The position numbers and the translations under genes were made by a program. Shown here piece by piece: positions 23,034-31,005 of a DNA stretch of 34,668 nucleotides (positions are counted from its first letter, which is position 1; each line of letters opens with the position of its first letter). This DNA is from Candidatus Fermentibacterota bacterium (GTDB taxonomy: Bacteria > Fermentibacterota > Fermentibacteria > Fermentibacterales > JCC-6): the NCBI GenBank assembly GCA_029571005.1, contig JAKPTG010000071.1, positions 1 through 34,668 of the forward strand. The letters are read 5' to 3'. A model generated the notes under the pieces. That model was not told where the DNA came from. It did not search any database and saw only the letters and a program-made list of their open reading frames with translations.

Positions 23034-23669
23034 ATGAAGTCAGAGATTCCGCCGAACACCGTGGCAAGGCTGAGCCTTTACAGAAGGCTGCTGGAAGCGT
23101 GGCTGGAAAAGGGGACCACCCACCTCTACTCCCATGAGATAGCCTCCATGGCCTGCGTCACTCCCGCCCAGGTCCGCAGGGACCTGATGGCGATAGGCTA
23201 CAGTGGGAGCCCCAGCCGGGGCTACTCGGTGGATGCCCTGGAGGACAGTATAGGCCGTTTCCTGGGCAGCGACACCGTCAGGAAAATCGCGCTGGTGGGC
23301 ATGGGCAACCTGGGGAGGGCCCTCGCCACGTACTTCGTTTCCAGAGCGCCAAGGTTCAGGATGACGGCGGCTTTCGACAACGACCCCCGAAAGACCGGCA
23401 GGGTGATAGCCGGTTGCATGGTTCATCCGGTGGAAGCCATACCCGGGATCATTCCGGCGGAGGGCATAAGGACGGCCGTCCTCGCCCTTCCCCCGGAGAG
23501 CGCCCAGGAAATGGCCGACACCCTGGTAAAGGCAGGAGTGAAAGGAATACTTAATTTCGCCCCGGTGCCCTTGAGGCTTCCGGGAGATGTTTTCCTCGAA
23601 AACCGGGATGTGACCGCCTCCTTGGAGAAGGTGGCGTTCTTTTCCGGACAGCCCCGGGAGGGTAACTGA
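23034..23669 (+). CDS. rex: Redox-sensing transcriptional repressor Rex
   Basis: Winged-helix ARLSLYRRLLEAWLEKG...YSHEIASMACVTPAQVRRDLMAIGYSG and Rossmann VGMGNLGRALATYF. Confidence 0.95.
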   Translation: MKSEIPPNTVARLSLYRRLLEAWLEKGTTHLYSHEIASMACVTPAQVRRDLMAIGYSGSPSRGYSVDALEDSIGRFLGSDTVRKIALVGMGNLGRALATYFVSRAPRFRMTAAFDNDPRKTGRVIAGCMVHPVEAIPGIIPAEGIRTAVLALPPESAQEMADTLVKAGVKGILNFAPVPLRLPGDVFLENRDVTASLEKVAFFSGQPREGN

Positions 23670-23672
23670 TCC

Positions 23673-24149
23673 ATGGGCTCGACAAAAATTCTCAAAGTTC
23701 TCGAGAGGTATCCAGGTGTCGGGAAGGATAAACTGATTCCAATCCTGCAGGAAGTGCAGGAGGCCGAGGGGTTCCTGGGCAGGGAAGCGGTGATCCTCAT
23801 CGGAAAGCATCTCGACGTTCCGGCCAGCAAGATCTACGGTGTCGCGACATTCTACAACCAGTTCCGGTTCGAACCCGTGGGCAGGTTCCACATACAGATC
23901 TGCCGGGGAACCGCCTGCCATGTGAAGGGTTCGGCGAAGCTCCTTGAGACCCTGAAGCGGGAGCTGGGTGTTGAGCCGGGCAGGACCACCAGGGACGGCA
24001 TGTTCAGCATCGAGGTGGTGGCCTGCATCGGGGCCTGCGGCCTTGCCCCGGCGATTTCCATCAACGGCGAGTTCCACGCCAGGGTCACCCCCGAGGAGAT
24101 TCCCGTGATTCTGGGAAACTGCCGGAAGTCCGCTCAGGAGGTGAGCTGA
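23673..24149 (+). CDS. hydC: NAD-linked [FeFe]-hydrogenase subunit HydC (NuoE-like thioredoxin-fold [2Fe-2S])
   Basis: YGVATFYNQFRFEPVGRFHIQICRGTACHVKGS and CIGACGLAPAI cysteine motifs. Confidence 0.93.
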   Translation: MGSTKILKVLERYPGVGKDKLIPILQEVQEAEGFLGREAVILIGKHLDVPASKIYGVATFYNQFRFEPVGRFHIQICRGTACHVKGSAKLLETLKRELGVEPGRTTRDGMFSIEVVACIGACGLAPAISINGEFHARVTPEEIPVILGNCRKSAQEVS

Positions 24150-26140
24150 TGCCCTCGATAAAGTTCCGCTGCTGTGACAAGTGCACCGATTCCAAGGACA
24201 CGCCCTGCGCCAAGAGCGTGGAGTGCCTCACCGAAGGCCCGCTCTGTCATGAGGACCAGGCTTGCCGGGACAAGAGACTCGGGTGGAAGGAATCGGTGGC
24301 GAGGAAGAATACGAACACACCCATAATCTTCATCGGGGCCGGCACCTGCGGTCTCGGCGCCGGGGCCGGCGCCACCATCGGGGCGATCCGCGAGTATCTG
24401 AAGGCCAAGTCAATCGAGTGCACCCTGGTGGAGGTCGGCTGCATCGGTCTTTGCGCCGTGGAGCCCATAGTGGACATCAAGCTGCCGGGGAAGAACAGAA
24501 TATCCTTCCACGGCGTGACCCATGACCGGGTGGGAGTGCTCCTGGAAAGCATGCTGCACGACGGAAAGGCCCCGGAAAACATGGCGCTGATGCAGTTCCC
24601 CGGGGAGGAGAAGGCCTGGGAGGGGGTGCCTGGAATCGGCGAGCACCCGTTCTTCGCTTCTCAGACCAGAAGGGTGCTGGAAAGCTGCGGAGTGATGGAC
24701 CCGGAGAGCCTGGAAGAGTACATGGCCGGCGGCGGGTACCGGGCCTTTGCCCGGGCCCTGCGGACCATGACCCCGGAACAGGTCTGCGATACGGTCGAGA
24801 GCAGCGGCCTTCGGGGCAGGGGAGGCGCCGGGTTCTCCACGGGAAAGAAGTGGCGTTTTGCCCTGAACACTCCCTCCAGCGTGAAGTACGTGATCTGCAA
24901 CGCCGACGAGGGCGACCCCGGTGCGTTCATGGACAGGGCCGTCATCGAGGGCGACCCCCACAGGCTCATAGAGGGTATCGCCACGGCGGCCTACGCAGTG
25001 GGGGCGAACCACGCCTACATCTACATCAGGGCCGAGTATCCCCTGGCGATCAAGAGGCTCAGGAACGCCCTGCAGCAGGCCGAGGCGGCGGGCCTTCTCG
25101 GAACGAACATACTGGACAGCGGCTTCGATCTGCACGTGACCATCAAGACTGGCGCCGGAGCCTTCGTGTGCGGCGAGGAAACGGCCCTTATCAAAAGCGT
25201 AGAGGGGCAGAGGGGGATGCCTTCACCCAGACCGCCCTTCCCCGCCGTCAGCGGCCTGTTCGGCAAGCCCACGATAATCAACAACGTGGAAACCTTCGCC
25301 AACGTGTCCGGAATCATCGATCGGGGACCGGAATGGTTCCGCTCCAAGGGCACCGAGGGAAGCCCGGGCACCAAGGTGTTCGCCCTTTCGGGAAAGATCA
25401 CCAACACCGGGCTTATCGAGGTCGCCATGGGGACCAGCCTGGATGAGATACTCTTCGGCATGGGCGGCGGCATCCCCGGAGGAAAGGCCTTTAAGGCGGT
25501 CCAGATCGGAGGGCCTTCGGGGGGCTGCATACCCGCGGGTCATACCGACCTCCGGATAGACTACGAGTCCCTGTTGTCCTTCGGCGCCATGATGGGCTCC
25601 GGAGGTCTGGTGGTGATGGATGAGGACACCTGCATGGTGGACGTGGCCAAGTTCTTCATGGACTTCATCCAGAGGGAAAGCTGCGGAAAGTGCATTCCCT
25701 GCCGGGAGGGGACCAAGAGGATGCTCGAAATCCTCAAGGCCATAACCAGGGGTTACCGCGACGAAACCAAGGAGCAGACCCTGGAGCGATTCCGGGGGAT
25801 AGTGACCCTGGAGAGGCTGGGGCAGACCGTCAAGAAGACGAGCCTCTGCGGCCTGGGACAGACCGCCCCGAACCCCGTGCTCAGCACTCTCCGGTGGTTC
25901 AGGAACGAGTACGAGGCCCACGTCTTCGACAGGAAGTGTCCGGCCGGGGTTTGCACCGGGCTGCTCACCTACTCCATTGATCCGGACAGTTGCCGTGGAT
26001 GCACCCTCTGTGTCCGCAAGTGCCCCTCCGGCGCCATAAAGGGTGCCCAGAAGAGCCCCCACTACATCGTTTCCCAGGAATGCGTCGGCTGCGGCGCTTG
26101 TCTGGAAGTCTGCCCCTTCGGCGCCGTCAGGGTTCAGTAA
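24149..26140 (+). CDS. hydB: NAD-linked [FeFe]-hydrogenase subunit HydB (NuoF-like flavoprotein with C-terminal 2x[4Fe-4S])
   Basis: Thioredoxin-like [2Fe-2S] segment, SGLRGRGGAGFSTGKKW, ICNADEGDPGAFMDR, GAGAFVCGEETALIKSVEG, ESCGKCIPCREG, and terminal CRGCTLCVRKCP/CVGCGACLEVCP. Confidence 0.95.
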   Translation: MPSIKFRCCDKCTDSKDTPCAKSVECLTEGPLCHEDQACRDKRLGWKESVARKNTNTPIIFIGAGTCGLGAGAGATIGAIREYLKAKSIECTLVEVGCIGLCAVEPIVDIKLPGKNRISFHGVTHDRVGVLLESMLHDGKAPENMALMQFPGEEKAWEGVPGIGEHPFFASQTRRVLESCGVMDPESLEEYMAGGGYRAFARALRTMTPEQVCDTVESSGLRGRGGAGFSTGKKWRFALNTPSSVKYVICNADEGDPGAFMDRAVIEGDPHRLIEGIATAAYAVGANHAYIYIRAEYPLAIKRLRNALQQAEAAGLLGTNILDSGFDLHVTIKTGAGAFVCGEETALIKSVEGQRGMPSPRPPFPAVSGLFGKPTIINNVETFANVSGIIDRGPEWFRSKGTEGSPGTKVFALSGKITNTGLIEVAMGTSLDEILFGMGGGIPGGKAFKAVQIGGPSGGCIPAGHTDLRIDYESLLSFGAMMGSGGLVVMDEDTCMVDVAKFFMDFIQRESCGKCIPCREGTKRMLEILKAITRGYRDETKEQTLERFRGIVTLERLGQTVKKTSLCGLGQTAPNPVLSTLRWFRNEYEAHVFDRKCPAGVCTGLLTYSIDPDSCRGCTLCVRKCPSGAIKGAQKSPHYIVSQECVGCGACLEVCPFGAVRVQ

Positions 26141-26153
26141 GGAAGGTCGCGAG

Positions 26154-27869
26154 ATGAGAATCACTCTGAACGGAAAAACCATGGAGGCCAGGGAGGGCGA
26201 GACCATCCTCTCCGCGGCGAGAAGAATGGGCTTGAATATCCCCACTCTGTGTCACATGGAGGGCCTTCCCCCGACGGGTGCCTGCCGGGTGTGTCTGGTG
26301 GAGGATGTGAAAACCGGCAGGCTGATCCCCTCCTGCTCCTTCCCGGTATCGGAGGGAATGGACATCGCCACCCACTCCAGCCAGGTGGTGGCCGCCAGGA
26401 AGACCATCATAGAACTCCTCCTGGCATCCCATCCGGACGACTGCCTGTACTGTGCGAGCAACGGAACCTGCGAACTGCAGAAGTACGCCCAGGAGCTGGG
26501 GGTGCGGCAGCGAAGCTACTCCGGCGACAGGAACCGGATTGATCTGGACATGTCCAGCCCCTCCATAATCCGTGATCCGGAGAAGTGCATCCTCTGCGGC
26601 AGATGCGTGAGAGTCTGCTCCGAGGTGCAGGGAGTCAGCGCCATTGACTTCGCCGGCCGGGGAAGCAACGCCCAGGTGAGTTGCGCCTTCGACGAAGGGC
26701 TCAACGTGTCCAGCTGTGTGAACTGCGGTCAGTGCGTGATGGTTTGCCCCACCGGGGCCCTCACGGAACGCCGGGACGTGGACCGGGTGCTCGCCGCCCT
26801 GGACGACCCCAAAAAGACCGTTGTTGTTCAGCATGCTCCGGCGGTGTCGGTCTCCCTGGCCGAGGAATTCGGCATCAAGCCCGGAAGCGACGTGGTGGAC
26901 AAGATGAACGCCGCCTTCCGGCGAATGGGCTTCGACAAGATTTTCCCCACCAGCTTCAGCGCAGACCTTACGGTCATGGAGGAGGCCCATGAACTGGTGG
27001 AGAGAGTCAAGAAGGGCGGCCCGTTCCCCATGTTCACAAGCTGCTCGCCGGGCTGGATCAAGTACCTCGAGGAGTTCCACCCGGACCTGCTGGGCAACGT
27101 TTCCACGTGCAAGAGCCCTCAGCAGATGATGGGAGCGGTGGTCAAGAGGCTCTGGGCCCCGGCCCAGGGGCTGGAAAGCGGACAGGTGTTCAATGTCTCG
27201 GTGATGCCGTGCACCGCCAAGAAGTTCGAGGCCGCAAGGCCGGAAATGGGCGGGGAGGTGCCGGATGTTGACGCCGTTATAACCACCCGGGAGCTGGCCG
27301 AGATGATCCGGATGTTCGGCATAGACATCACCTCGCTGGAAGGTGAGCAGGCGGACAGCCCCTTCGGGGACCGCAGCTCCGCCGGAAAGCTCTTCGGGGC
27401 CACCGGCGGCGTCATGGAGGCGGCGGCCAGAACCGCTTACCACATGATCACCGGCAAGGAGCTTCCCGAGCTGAAGATAGACGCCGTGCGCGGGCTGCAG
27501 GATGTGAAGGAGGCCGTCGTCAACATAGACGGGCTGGAGCTGAAGCTGGCGGTGGTCAGCGGCCTTGGGAACGCCGGGCGGCTTCTGAAGGACATCATTG
27601 ATGGCAAGAGGACCTACCACTTCGTAGAGGTCATGACCTGCCGGGGTGGATGCATCAGCGGAGGGGGCCAGCCCCTCGTCACGAACCCCGAGCGGGTGAA
27701 GGCCAGGATGCAGGTGCTCTACGAGATAGACCGGGACGCAAGCCTGCGGGTATCCCATGAGAACCCTTCCATAAAGGCCTTGTACAGGGATTTCCTGAAG
27801 GAGCCCGGCAGCCACAAATCCCACGAACTCCTGCACACCGAGTACTCCCCGCGGGAGGTACTCAAGTAG
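26154..27869 (+). CDS. hydA: [FeFe]-hydrogenase catalytic subunit HydA
   Basis: N-terminal [2Fe-2S], HPDDCLYCASNGTCELQ, CILCGRCVRVC, CVNCGQCVMVCPTGAL; H-cluster motifs TSCSPGW, MPCTAKK, EVMTCRGGCISGGGQP. Start ATG 26154 (ORF track start 26043 lies inside hydB). Confidence 0.95.
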   Translation: MRITLNGKTMEAREGETILSAARRMGLNIPTLCHMEGLPPTGACRVCLVEDVKTGRLIPSCSFPVSEGMDIATHSSQVVAARKTIIELLLASHPDDCLYCASNGTCELQKYAQELGVRQRSYSGDRNRIDLDMSSPSIIRDPEKCILCGRCVRVCSEVQGVSAIDFAGRGSNAQVSCAFDEGLNVSSCVNCGQCVMVCPTGALTERRDVDRVLAALDDPKKTVVVQHAPAVSVSLAEEFGIKPGSDVVDKMNAAFRRMGFDKIFPTSFSADLTVMEEAHELVERVKKGGPFPMFTSCSPGWIKYLEEFHPDLLGNVSTCKSPQQMMGAVVKRLWAPAQGLESGQVFNVSVMPCTAKKFEAARPEMGGEVPDVDAVITTRELAEMIRMFGIDITSLEGEQADSPFGDRSSAGKLFGATGGVMEAAARTAYHMITGKELPELKIDAVRGLQDVKEAVVNIDGLELKLAVVSGLGNAGRLLKDIIDGKRTYHFVEVMTCRGGCISGGGQPLVTNPERVKARMQVLYEIDRDASLRVSHENPSIKALYRDFLKEPGSHKSHELLHTEYSPREVLK

Positions 27870-28396
27870 ATGGCCGAGTGCCTCGAGCCCCTGGTGCGGA
27901 CCGTTCCCGGGAAGGGCAAGGTGCGTTGCACCTGCGTGAGGGAATGTCCCGCCGAAGCCATCCGTACCCTGGAGGGCCGGGCGGAGGTTGTCACCGAAAG
28001 GTGCATAGCCTGCGGAAACCGCGTTAGAGTCTGTACCAGGGGCGCCGAAAAGGCACGGGTCAATGTCTCCGATGTGAAGAATCTTCCTGCGTCGGGCCGC
28101 AGGGTGGCGGCCGTCGTTGCCCCCGGCCGCTCCGGCGGAGTTTCCAGGAATTTCTTCCCGCAAGTTCGTGGGAATGATGAACGGGCTGAGTATGAAGGTT
28201 TCCGATACCGGAACCGGAATCGGCCCGGAAAACATGAAGAAGCTGTTCGAGCCGTTTTTCACCATCAAGCCCGGGGGAAAGGGACCGGCCCGGGGCCTGT
28301 GGTGACGTACGGCATTGTGAAAATGCACAGAGGCGTAACCGCGGTTTCAAACCCGACCCGGTGAAGGGGCCTGCGGGCACTACCTTCACGGTGTGA
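27870..28396 (+). pseudogene. Remnant of an Fe-S-domain sensor histidine kinase (N-terminal ferredoxin-like part + C-terminal HATPase part, centre deleted, frameshifted)
   Basis: Frame A: CTCVRECPAEAIRTLEGRAEVVTERCIACGNRVRVC...RRVAAVVAP; shifted frame: AAPAEFPGISSRKFVGMM then VSDTGTGIGPENMKKLFEPFFTIKPGGKG; back to frame A: TGPGPVVTYGIVKMHRG...SNPTR*; then GPAGTTFTV* in another frame. Confidence 0.75.
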
Positions 28397-28437
28397 CCCG
28401 CCCCGGAGGGTGAGCGAGGATGGAGGAAGGAACTCCA

Positions 28438-28824
28438 ATGAAGGATCACCTGACAGTACTTCTGGTGGATGATGACCAGGACTTCCTGGAACAAACTGAA
28501 ATAATGCTGAAAAACGCCGGGCACCGGGTTCTGCCCGCTACGGGAAGGGCTCGGGCCGAGGAAATCCTGGAGGAGACCCGGCCGGACATTGCGCTGGTGG
28601 ACCTGATTATGGATCGGGGCGACGACGGTTTCGTGCTCGCCCACCGGATCAAGGGTAAGTACCCGGAAGTCCCGGTGATCATAATCACCGCCGCAGCCAG
28701 CAAAACCGGGATAGACTTCGCCTCGCTCCCGGATACCGGGGGGTGGATAAAGGCGGATGCCATGCTTCAGAAGCCCGTCAGGTTCGAACAGTTGGAAACG
28801 CAGATAAAAAGACTGTGTGGGTGA
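28438..28824 (+). CDS. Receiver-domain-only response regulator
   Basis: ATG 28438 with GGAGGAAGGAA upstream; LLVDDDQDF, PDIALVDLIM (phospho-acceptor Asp), VIIITA, MLQKPV (conserved Lys). Confidence 0.9.
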   Translation: MKDHLTVLLVDDDQDFLEQTEIMLKNAGHRVLPATGRARAEEILEETRPDIALVDLIMDRGDDGFVLAHRIKGKYPEVPVIIITAAASKTGIDFASLPDTGGWIKADAMLQKPVRFEQLETQIKRLCG

Positions 28825-29030
28825 CGAAACCGTCCTGAAGCTCCTGGTGGTGGGTGACTAAGCGGGGATGCGCATGGGTTATCCGCAGTCCCCGCGGGGG
28901 CTCACCGCGGAGCCGGACGGTGCCGGGCGGGTCGTGAGGCTTTCGGCGGACGAGGCGGAAAGCGGGATCCCCGCCGAAAAACTCCGCATAGTAATCCACG
29001 CCGCCGTAAAACCGTGAATATCGTTGGATG

Positions 29031-29057
29031 GAACCCCGTGCCCGCGACGGGGTTTTC
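29031..29057 (+). terminator. Hairpin terminator between convergent response regulator and NYN genes
   Basis: ACCCCGT GCCCGCG ACGGGGT TTTT; approximately symmetrical, could act in both directions. Confidence 0.6.
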
Positions 29058-29062
29058 CGCCG

Positions 29063-29896
29063 TCAGGTCAGGGCCTTTATGCAGCCGATGTTCCTGGCCT
29101 GAAGCTTGCCTGGTTCGATGCCGTCGGATATCTGGAACTCAAAGACCAGGTTTCTGTCGGGCAGACGAAAATAGTCAACGTTGTCAGGCAGGTTCGAGTC
29201 GTGGAAGAAAATGTTGGCGTAGGGCGAAAGGGGATCCCGGTTGTCTATCCTCCAGAGTTCGTCGTTGGTCTTCACCATGTAGCGGAAGAAACCGAACCCC
29301 TTGTCGTGGCTGACGCACATGCCCCTGACCCAGGAGTTCACCTCCCCCCATGTGCCGGGATCGTCCAGCCCCTTGAACGGGAGCAGGTTGGGGATGAGGT
29401 ATCCCGATACGAAGAGGTCCGCCTCCCGCCGCAGTTCATGGGCTATGTTGTCGAAGGCCGTGACCTCCACCCGGCACCCCCGGCTCTGCAGGGCGTGGAC
29501 CACCCTGACGAAATCGCCGTCGCCGCTGGCCAGGAGAACACGATCGAGCCTTTCCGACTGGAGTATCGCGTCTATTCCCATTTCCAGGTCAACGTTCGAC
29601 TTGGCGTACCTGTTGCCTGAATCGTCGCTGTACCATTTAACCGTCTTGGGGATGACCTTGTAGCCGATATCCCGCAGGGCGGTGTGAAACCGGTTCTGAC
29701 CGTCCTTGTACTCCCGGTCCGTGCGGGCTCTGACTTCATCGAAGCTGACGTAGGCGTTCAGGCGCACGGGGAACCCTCCCCCCCGGCAGGCGAACTGCCG
29801 GAGCACCTCGTAACGCATGCCGAATCCGCCGTTCATGGTGAGATTGCTCACGTCAACGTAAACGCCGACCTTGTTTCCATTGCTCTGCGAAGACAT
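29063..29896 (-). CDS. NYN (LabA/DUF88-like) domain protein with C-terminal cold-shock-like domain
   Basis: VGVYVDVSNLTMNGG, KSNVDLEMGIDAIL, RVLLASGDGDFVRVVHALQSRGCRVEV (NYN); KGFGFFRY...NIFFHDSNL...VFEFQISDGIEPGKLQARNI (CSD-like). Confidence 0.88.
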   Translation of the reverse strand: MSSQSNGNKVGVYVDVSNLTMNGGFGMRYEVLRQFACRGGGFPVRLNAYVSFDEVRARTDREYKDGQNRFHTALRDIGYKVIPKTVKWYSDDSGNRYAKSNVDLEMGIDAILQSERLDRVLLASGDGDFVRVVHALQSRGCRVEVTAFDNIAHELRREADLFVSGYLIPNLLPFKGLDDPGTWGEVNSWVRGMCVSHDKGFGFFRYMVKTNDELWRIDNRDPLSPYANIFFHDSNLPDNVDYFRLPDRNLVFEFQISDGIEPGKLQARNIGCIKALT

Positions 29897-29955
29897 TGTC
29901 CCCTCCACAAGAAGTGCCGTGGGAAAGCAAACAGCATCGTAAAAGGATTATACTC

Positions 29956-30528
29956 ATGGCCGCATCACGGGACAAACCGGTTTACTCCCGATGGCTCGAG
30001 AAGCAGGGGGTGCCCCGGGGGGCCTACCCGGAGGAGGTCTGCCGGAAAGCGGCGGTTCCGCCGGACAGCCGGAACTGCCCGGCCCTGGAGGCGGTGAAGG
30101 CGGTGGTGCTGCACCATTCGGCCACCGAATCCGGCGGGGCGGGAGCCTTCAGGGTCTTCCACCGGCTGGTCAGGGGATGGGATGACCTGGGGTACCACTT
30201 CGTGATAGGCAACGGCACCCATACCGGCGACGGCGTACTGGAGGAGGGGAGGCCCCTCCGCTGCCGGGGGGCGCACGCCCGGGGGGCCAACGAGTTTTCC
30301 CTGGGAGTCTGCCTTGTGGGGGACTTCAATAAGGGAAAACCCACCCTCCGGCAGATGAACACCCTTGGGCTCCTCCTCGGAAGGCTGATGAAGGAGTATG
30401 GGCTTTCCGAAAGCGCGATTATGCTTCACAGTCAGGTCATGGGGAGCAAAACGGAGTGCCCCGGAAGAAACCTTACACTGGCGATGGCGCTTCAGTCAAT
30501 CGGGCTCCTTGAAGAAAGAGAAGGATAG
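29956..30528 (+). CDS. N-acetylmuramoyl-L-alanine amidase (Amidase_2/PGRP fold)
   Basis: VVLHHSAT, LGYHFVIGNG, RGAHARGANEFSLGVCLVGDFN, CPGRNL motifs; ATG at 29956. Confidence 0.9.
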   Translation: MAASRDKPVYSRWLEKQGVPRGAYPEEVCRKAAVPPDSRNCPALEAVKAVVLHHSATESGGAGAFRVFHRLVRGWDDLGYHFVIGNGTHTGDGVLEEGRPLRCRGAHARGANEFSLGVCLVGDFNKGKPTLRQMNTLGLLLGRLMKEYGLSESAIMLHSQVMGSKTECPGRNLTLAMALQSIGLLEEREG

Positions 30529-30546
30529 TCATGAAGGGGGCTGGAG

Positions 30547-30575
30547 TTGCATCCCACGGCACCGTTTGCTATATA
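30547..30575 (+). promoter_or_regulatory. Predicted promoter for secG-tRNA-Leu
   Basis: TTGCAT (30547-30552), 17-nt spacer, TATATA (30570-30575). Confidence 0.6.
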
Positions 30576-30601
30576 CCCCCCTCACTGAAGGGGTGAAACA
30601 G

Positions 30602-30826
30602 ATGGTATTCGCGCTTACGATTCTCCATGTGGTAGTATGCGTGTTGCTGGTCGGGGTTGTTCTGCTCCAGAAGTCCAAGGGCGACGGTCTTTCCGGCGCC
30701 TTCGGGGGTGGCGGAGCCCTGACGGCCTCCTTCGGAAACGTGGGAGCCGTCACCTTCCTCAGCAGGGCCACCAGCGTACTGGCGATTCTTTTTATGGTGC
30801 TGTCCTTCCTTCTGGCCATCATCTGA
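30602..30826 (+). CDS. secG: Preprotein translocase subunit SecG
   Basis: MVFALTILHVVVCVLLVGVVLLQKSKGDGLSGAFGGGGA...FLSRATSVLAILFMVLSFLLAII, two TM helices; starts at ATG 30602. Confidence 0.93.
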   Translation: MVFALTILHVVVCVLLVGVVLLQKSKGDGLSGAFGGGGALTASFGNVGAVTFLSRATSVLAILFMVLSFLLAII

Positions 30827-30832
30827 GGTTGT

Positions 30833-30920
30833 GCCGGGGTGGTGGAATTGGCAGACACGCTAGGCTAAGGACCTAGTGGGCGAATAGCCTGTGCGGGTTC
30901 AAGTCCCGCCCCCGGTACCA
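30833..30920 (+). tRNA. tRNA-Leu, anticodon AAG, CCA encoded
   Basis: Acceptor GCCGGGG/CCCCGGT, type II long variable arm, GGTTCAAGTCC T-arm, anticodon stem CTAGG/CCTAG with loop C-T-A-A-G-G-A giving anticodon AAG. Confidence 0.92.
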
Positions 30921-30928
30921 GAAAAGAG

Positions 30929-30950
30929 AACCCCGCTTCGGCGGGGTTTT
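30929..30950 (+). terminator. Rho-independent terminator after tRNA-Leu
   Basis: AACCCCGC TTCG GCGGGGTTTT. Confidence 0.85.
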
Positions 30951-30961
30951 CCTGTACATGT

Positions 30962-30990
30962 AAAAAGGGGGCCGGCGGATGCCGGCCCCC
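30962..30990 (-). terminator. Rho-independent terminator of the downstream minus-strand secreted protein gene
   Basis: GGGGGCCGGC GGAT GCCGGCCCCC; on the minus strand followed by TTTTT. Confidence 0.8.
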
Positions 30991-31005
30991 TGCGGCGAAA
31001 CGGGT

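Noticed and set aside
26127-28328. 733-aa minus-strand ORF
   Set aside because: Antisense shadow of hydA; no recognisable domain
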